Shown here one piece after another: positions 5,991-7,489 of a stretch of 7,489 nt of DNA. The stretch is from assembly GCA_025934475.1 (NCBI GenBank), contig JAICXZ010000140.1, positions 1 to 7,489 on the forward strand, written 5' to 3'. The notes under the pieces are model-generated. The model searched no databases. It was not told the DNA's origin and saw only the letters and a list, made by a program, of their open reading frames with translations. The translations under genes were made by a program, and so were the position numbers. Origin of the DNA: Mucilaginibacter sp. (GTDB taxonomy: Bacteria; Bacteroidota; Bacteroidia; Sphingobacteriales; Sphingobacteriaceae). Every line of letters begins with the position of its first letter. The first letter of the stretch is position 1.

Positions 5991-6395
5991 ATGGACCAAA
6001 CACTAAAATTTATCGGCACAATTCATTCTGAACTTAAAAACCTTGATGATTGCCCAAGGCAGGAGGATGAAGGTGCACCCGAAGCGACAATTGAAATATT
6101 TCCGGAATACCTGGAAGGCGCTCAAAATATATCAGAAGGCGACGAAATATTACTCCTTACCTGGCTACACCTCGGCGACCGGACCGTACTCAAATTAAAA
6201 CCACGCAATAATCCTAATGCGCCAACGACCGGCGTATTTTCTACCCGCTCTCCGGATCGGCCAAATCCTATTGGTATCCATGCGGTAAAAGTGGTCTCTG
6301 TTGATGGTGCAATGATAAAAATATCAGGTATTGAAGCATTAGATCAAACGCCGGTGATTGATATTAAACATATCTGGCATTTTAAGGCGCAATAA
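5991..6395 (+). CDS. TrmO/TsaA-family tRNA methyltransferase, short form
   Basis: This 134-residue protein belongs to the TrmO (TsaA/YaeB) family, S-adenosylmethionine-dependent enzymes that N6-methylate threonylcarbamoyladenosine at position 37 of tRNA-Thr. The strongly conserved core GVFSTRSPDRPNPIG (81-95) is intact, as is the second motif EALDQTPVIDIK (115-126). The N-terminal IGTIHSEL (8-15) is also typical. The protein is only the SAM-binding beta-barrel domain; E. coli TrmO is about 235 residues with an extra C-terminal domain that is missing here. The reading frame stays open back to 5868, but that part is the inverted repeat in translation. The true start is therefore ATG 5991, where homology begins. 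Short forms are common in Bacteroidota, so it may modify tRNA or another substrate. No link to the sigma-factor cluster is apparent. Confidence 0.87.
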   Translation: MDQTLKFIGTIHSELKNLDDCPRQEDEGAPEATIEIFPEYLEGAQNISEGDEILLLTWLHLGDRTVLKLKPRNNPNAPTTGVFSTRSPDRPNPIGIHAVKVVSVDGAMIKISGIEALDQTPVIDIKHIWHFKAQ

Positions 6396-6397
6396 AT

Positions 6398-6405
6398 TAA
6401 ATTTG
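6398..6405 (+). promoter_or_regulatory. TAAATTTG, candidate -7 box for the TPM-domain gene
   Basis: This is an exact match to TAnnTTTG, three bases after the TrmO stop and 18 bases before the TPM-domain ATG. The expected -33 region (near 6374-6378) contains only CTGG and no clear TTTG, so it is half a promoter. If active, the leader would be about 10-14 bases. Confidence 0.35.
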
Positions 6406-6423
6406 ATTGCGAAGCCTCACGCA

Positions 6424-6945
6424 ATGAAAAAGATTCTGCTGCTATGCCTTTTAATCATACCCCTTGCATTGAAGGCCCAGGATACTTCGGGTAATCACAA
6501 TGCGGACTCCTTAATAGCAAAGTTGACACCACGGGGCTATGTAACAGATTATGCAGGCACACTGAAGGAAGCAGAAAAAGATACACTTTCATTAAAATTG
6601 AAATCATTCAGTAGTCCTCAAACTGCGCAAATTGCAGTTGCCATTATATCGACAATAGGAGATAACAATATAATGACCTTCGGAACTAAATTGGGCCGTA
6701 AATGGGGCGTGGGTTATAAGGGAGTCAATAATGGTATTCTCGTACTTGTCGCCATAAACGACCGGAAGATGGCGATTTTAACCGGGAGAGGATATGAGAA
6801 GGTGGTCTCCAATGCCGCCTGCGATCAGATCATCAAAACCGACATGGTGCCCCGCTTTCGACAGCGTCAATATTATGAGGGGCTGAATGCAGCAGTTGAC
6901 GATCTGATCAAATGCGTAAAAGGAGAATATAAAGTAGGTCAATAA
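6424..6945 (+). CDS. secreted stand-alone TPM-domain protein (YgcG-like)
   Basis: This 173-residue protein has a clear Sec signal peptide (MKK, hydrophobic core 4-16, likely cleavage after LKA at 16-18). A single TPM domain follows (about 36-165), the fold shared by YgcG and the photosystem repair factor Psb32. Typical features are GYVTDYAGTL (38-47), the strand AQIAVAII (68-75), NNGILVLVAINDRKMAI (102-118) and GRGYE (121-125). It ends soon after the domain, with no transmembrane helix or glycine-rich tail as in most YgcG proteins. It should therefore be a soluble periplasmic protein. The function of bacterial TPM proteins is poorly known. The start at 6424 is set by the signal peptide; the same frame is open further upstream inside the TrmO gene, but that is noncoding overlap. 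It lies 28 bases after TrmO. Confidence 0.85.
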   Translation: MKKILLLCLLIIPLALKAQDTSGNHNADSLIAKLTPRGYVTDYAGTLKEAEKDTLSLKLKSFSSPQTAQIAVAIISTIGDNNIMTFGTKLGRKWGVGYKGVNNGILVLVAINDRKMAILTGRGYEKVVSNAACDQIIKTDMVPRFRQRQYYEGLNAAVDDLIKCVKGEYKVGQ

Positions 6946-6976
6946 AACCTATATGCCCTTGCAAATTCCCTCCCGG

Positions 6977-7000
6977 TTTGCTTAATTTTATGTAAGCAAA
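6977..7000. repeat. 8-bp inverted repeat upstream of the SRPBCC gene
   Basis: TTTGCTTA (6977-6984) and TAAGCAAA (6993-7000) are exact reverse complements with an 8-base spacer. The repeat lies 54 bases before the SRPBCC ATG and 31 bases after the TPM-domain stop. No T-run follows, so it is a weak terminator at best. A TAATTTTA (6983-6990), close to the -7 consensus, lies inside it with a TTG (6959-6961) 21 bases upstream. The repeat could thus be an operator over a promoter, which is speculative. Confidence 0.35.
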
Positions 7001-7053
7001 AGCCTGAACCTGCATCGAAAAGCAATAGAGATTAACACCTAAAATCGATCGTT

Positions 7054-7489
7054 ATGAAATTCGAATGCAGCACAGAGATTAATGCCCCCATCAGCGAGGT
7101 GGTGGCCCTATTCAATAATCCCGATTATTACAAGGAGTGGCAGGACGGCTTTATAAGTTACGAGCCCATCAGCGGTACGCCCCGCACTACTGGTGCCAAG
7201 GCGAAAATCAACTTCGTAAGTGGCAGCCATAAAATCGAACTGACCGAGACCATCGAAGAGATGAATTTACCTAAAGAGATGATCGCCTTTTACGAGCACA
7301 AGCATGGCGCCAACACCATGATAACCCGCTTTAAAGAACTGCCCGGTGATCATACGCTTTATGTAACCGGCGTTGGCTATATGAAAGCAAAAGGGCTTAT
7401 GCCAAAGCTGATGTCGATGTTCGCTGCAGACATGATGAAAAAACAGAACCAAAAGTGGGTCGATCAGTTTAAAGCTTTCGTAGAGGATA
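7054..7489 (+). CDS. SRPBCC (START-like) family protein, cut by the right edge
   Basis: The frame starts with ATG at 7054 and runs open for 145 codons to the window end without a stop. The translation begins MKFECSTEINAPISEVVALF and continues NNPDYYKEWQDGF (21-33), the usual N-terminal strand, helix and loop of the SRPBCC/polyketide-cyclase-like hydrophobic-ligand fold. A long amphipathic C-terminal helix (about 115-143; MPKLMSMFAADMMKKQNQKW at 115-134) closes the fold, so only a few residues are probably missing. No signal peptide is present. Members bind lipids or other small hydrophobic molecules, or act in stress responses; the ligand cannot be read from the sequence. The gene lies 108 bases after the TPM-domain gene and probably has its own promoter. 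Confidence 0.85.
   Translation, partial: MKFECSTEINAPISEVVALFNNPDYYKEWQDGFISYEPISGTPRTTGAKAKINFVSGSHKIELTETIEEMNLPKEMIAFYEHKHGANTMITRFKELPGDHTLYVTGVGYMKAKGLMPKLMSMFAADMMKKQNQKWVDQFKAFVED

Noticed and set aside
6358..6423. Upstream extension of the TPM-domain frame into TrmO
   Set aside because: The signal peptide begins cleanly at ATG 6424; the extension would bury it and overlaps conserved TrmO codons.

Overview
The window looks like chromosome from a Bacteroidota bacterium, most likely a Sphingobacteriaceae relative (Mucilaginibacter/Pedobacter type). The evidence is several candidate promoters with the Bacteroidota -7 box TAnnTTTG, A-rich leaders without strong Shine-Dalgarno sites, a lipoprotein whose lipobox cysteine is followed by KKDK, and the protein families present. 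The genus is an inference from style, not from a marker gene. No rRNA, tRNA, CRISPR array, transposase or phage gene is visible.

Left part (about 1-2760, minus strand): a possible two-gene transcription unit, read right to left. It encodes a GH79-like (beta-glucuronidase/heparanase clan) lipoprotein and then a membrane-anchored GH25 muramidase. Bases 1-250 hold no gene I can support.

Middle part (about 2790-5868): a likely stress or signalling island. A leftward RibD-C/DHFR-like reductase with a good promoter, a downstream inverted repeat and an intrinsic terminator is divergent from a rightward set. That set is a YciI/DGPF-domain protein, an ECF42-type sigma factor with a long TPR-like C-terminal extension six bases later, and a CxxC carboxymuconolactone-decarboxylase/AhpD-like protein. 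The DGPF protein and sigma factor are a known conserved pair. The neighbouring reductase and AhpD-like genes are plausible regulon members. The 8-mer TGTCCAAT precedes both the YciI gene and the AhpD-like gene, and the second copy has a CGTC 17 bases downstream, resembling an ECF promoter.

Right part (5869-7489, plus strand): an imperfect inverted repeat of the interspersed type lies between the AhpD-like gene and a short TrmO-family tRNA methyltransferase. It creates a false N-terminal extension of the TrmO reading frame. Next come a secreted stand-alone TPM-domain protein with its own possible promoter, and a START-like SRPBCC protein cut by the right edge. These three look like ordinary neighbours, not one pathway.

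I do not see a clearly undescribed system. The most informative part is the ECF42/DGPF/AhpD-like/reductase cluster and its candidate shared promoter motif.
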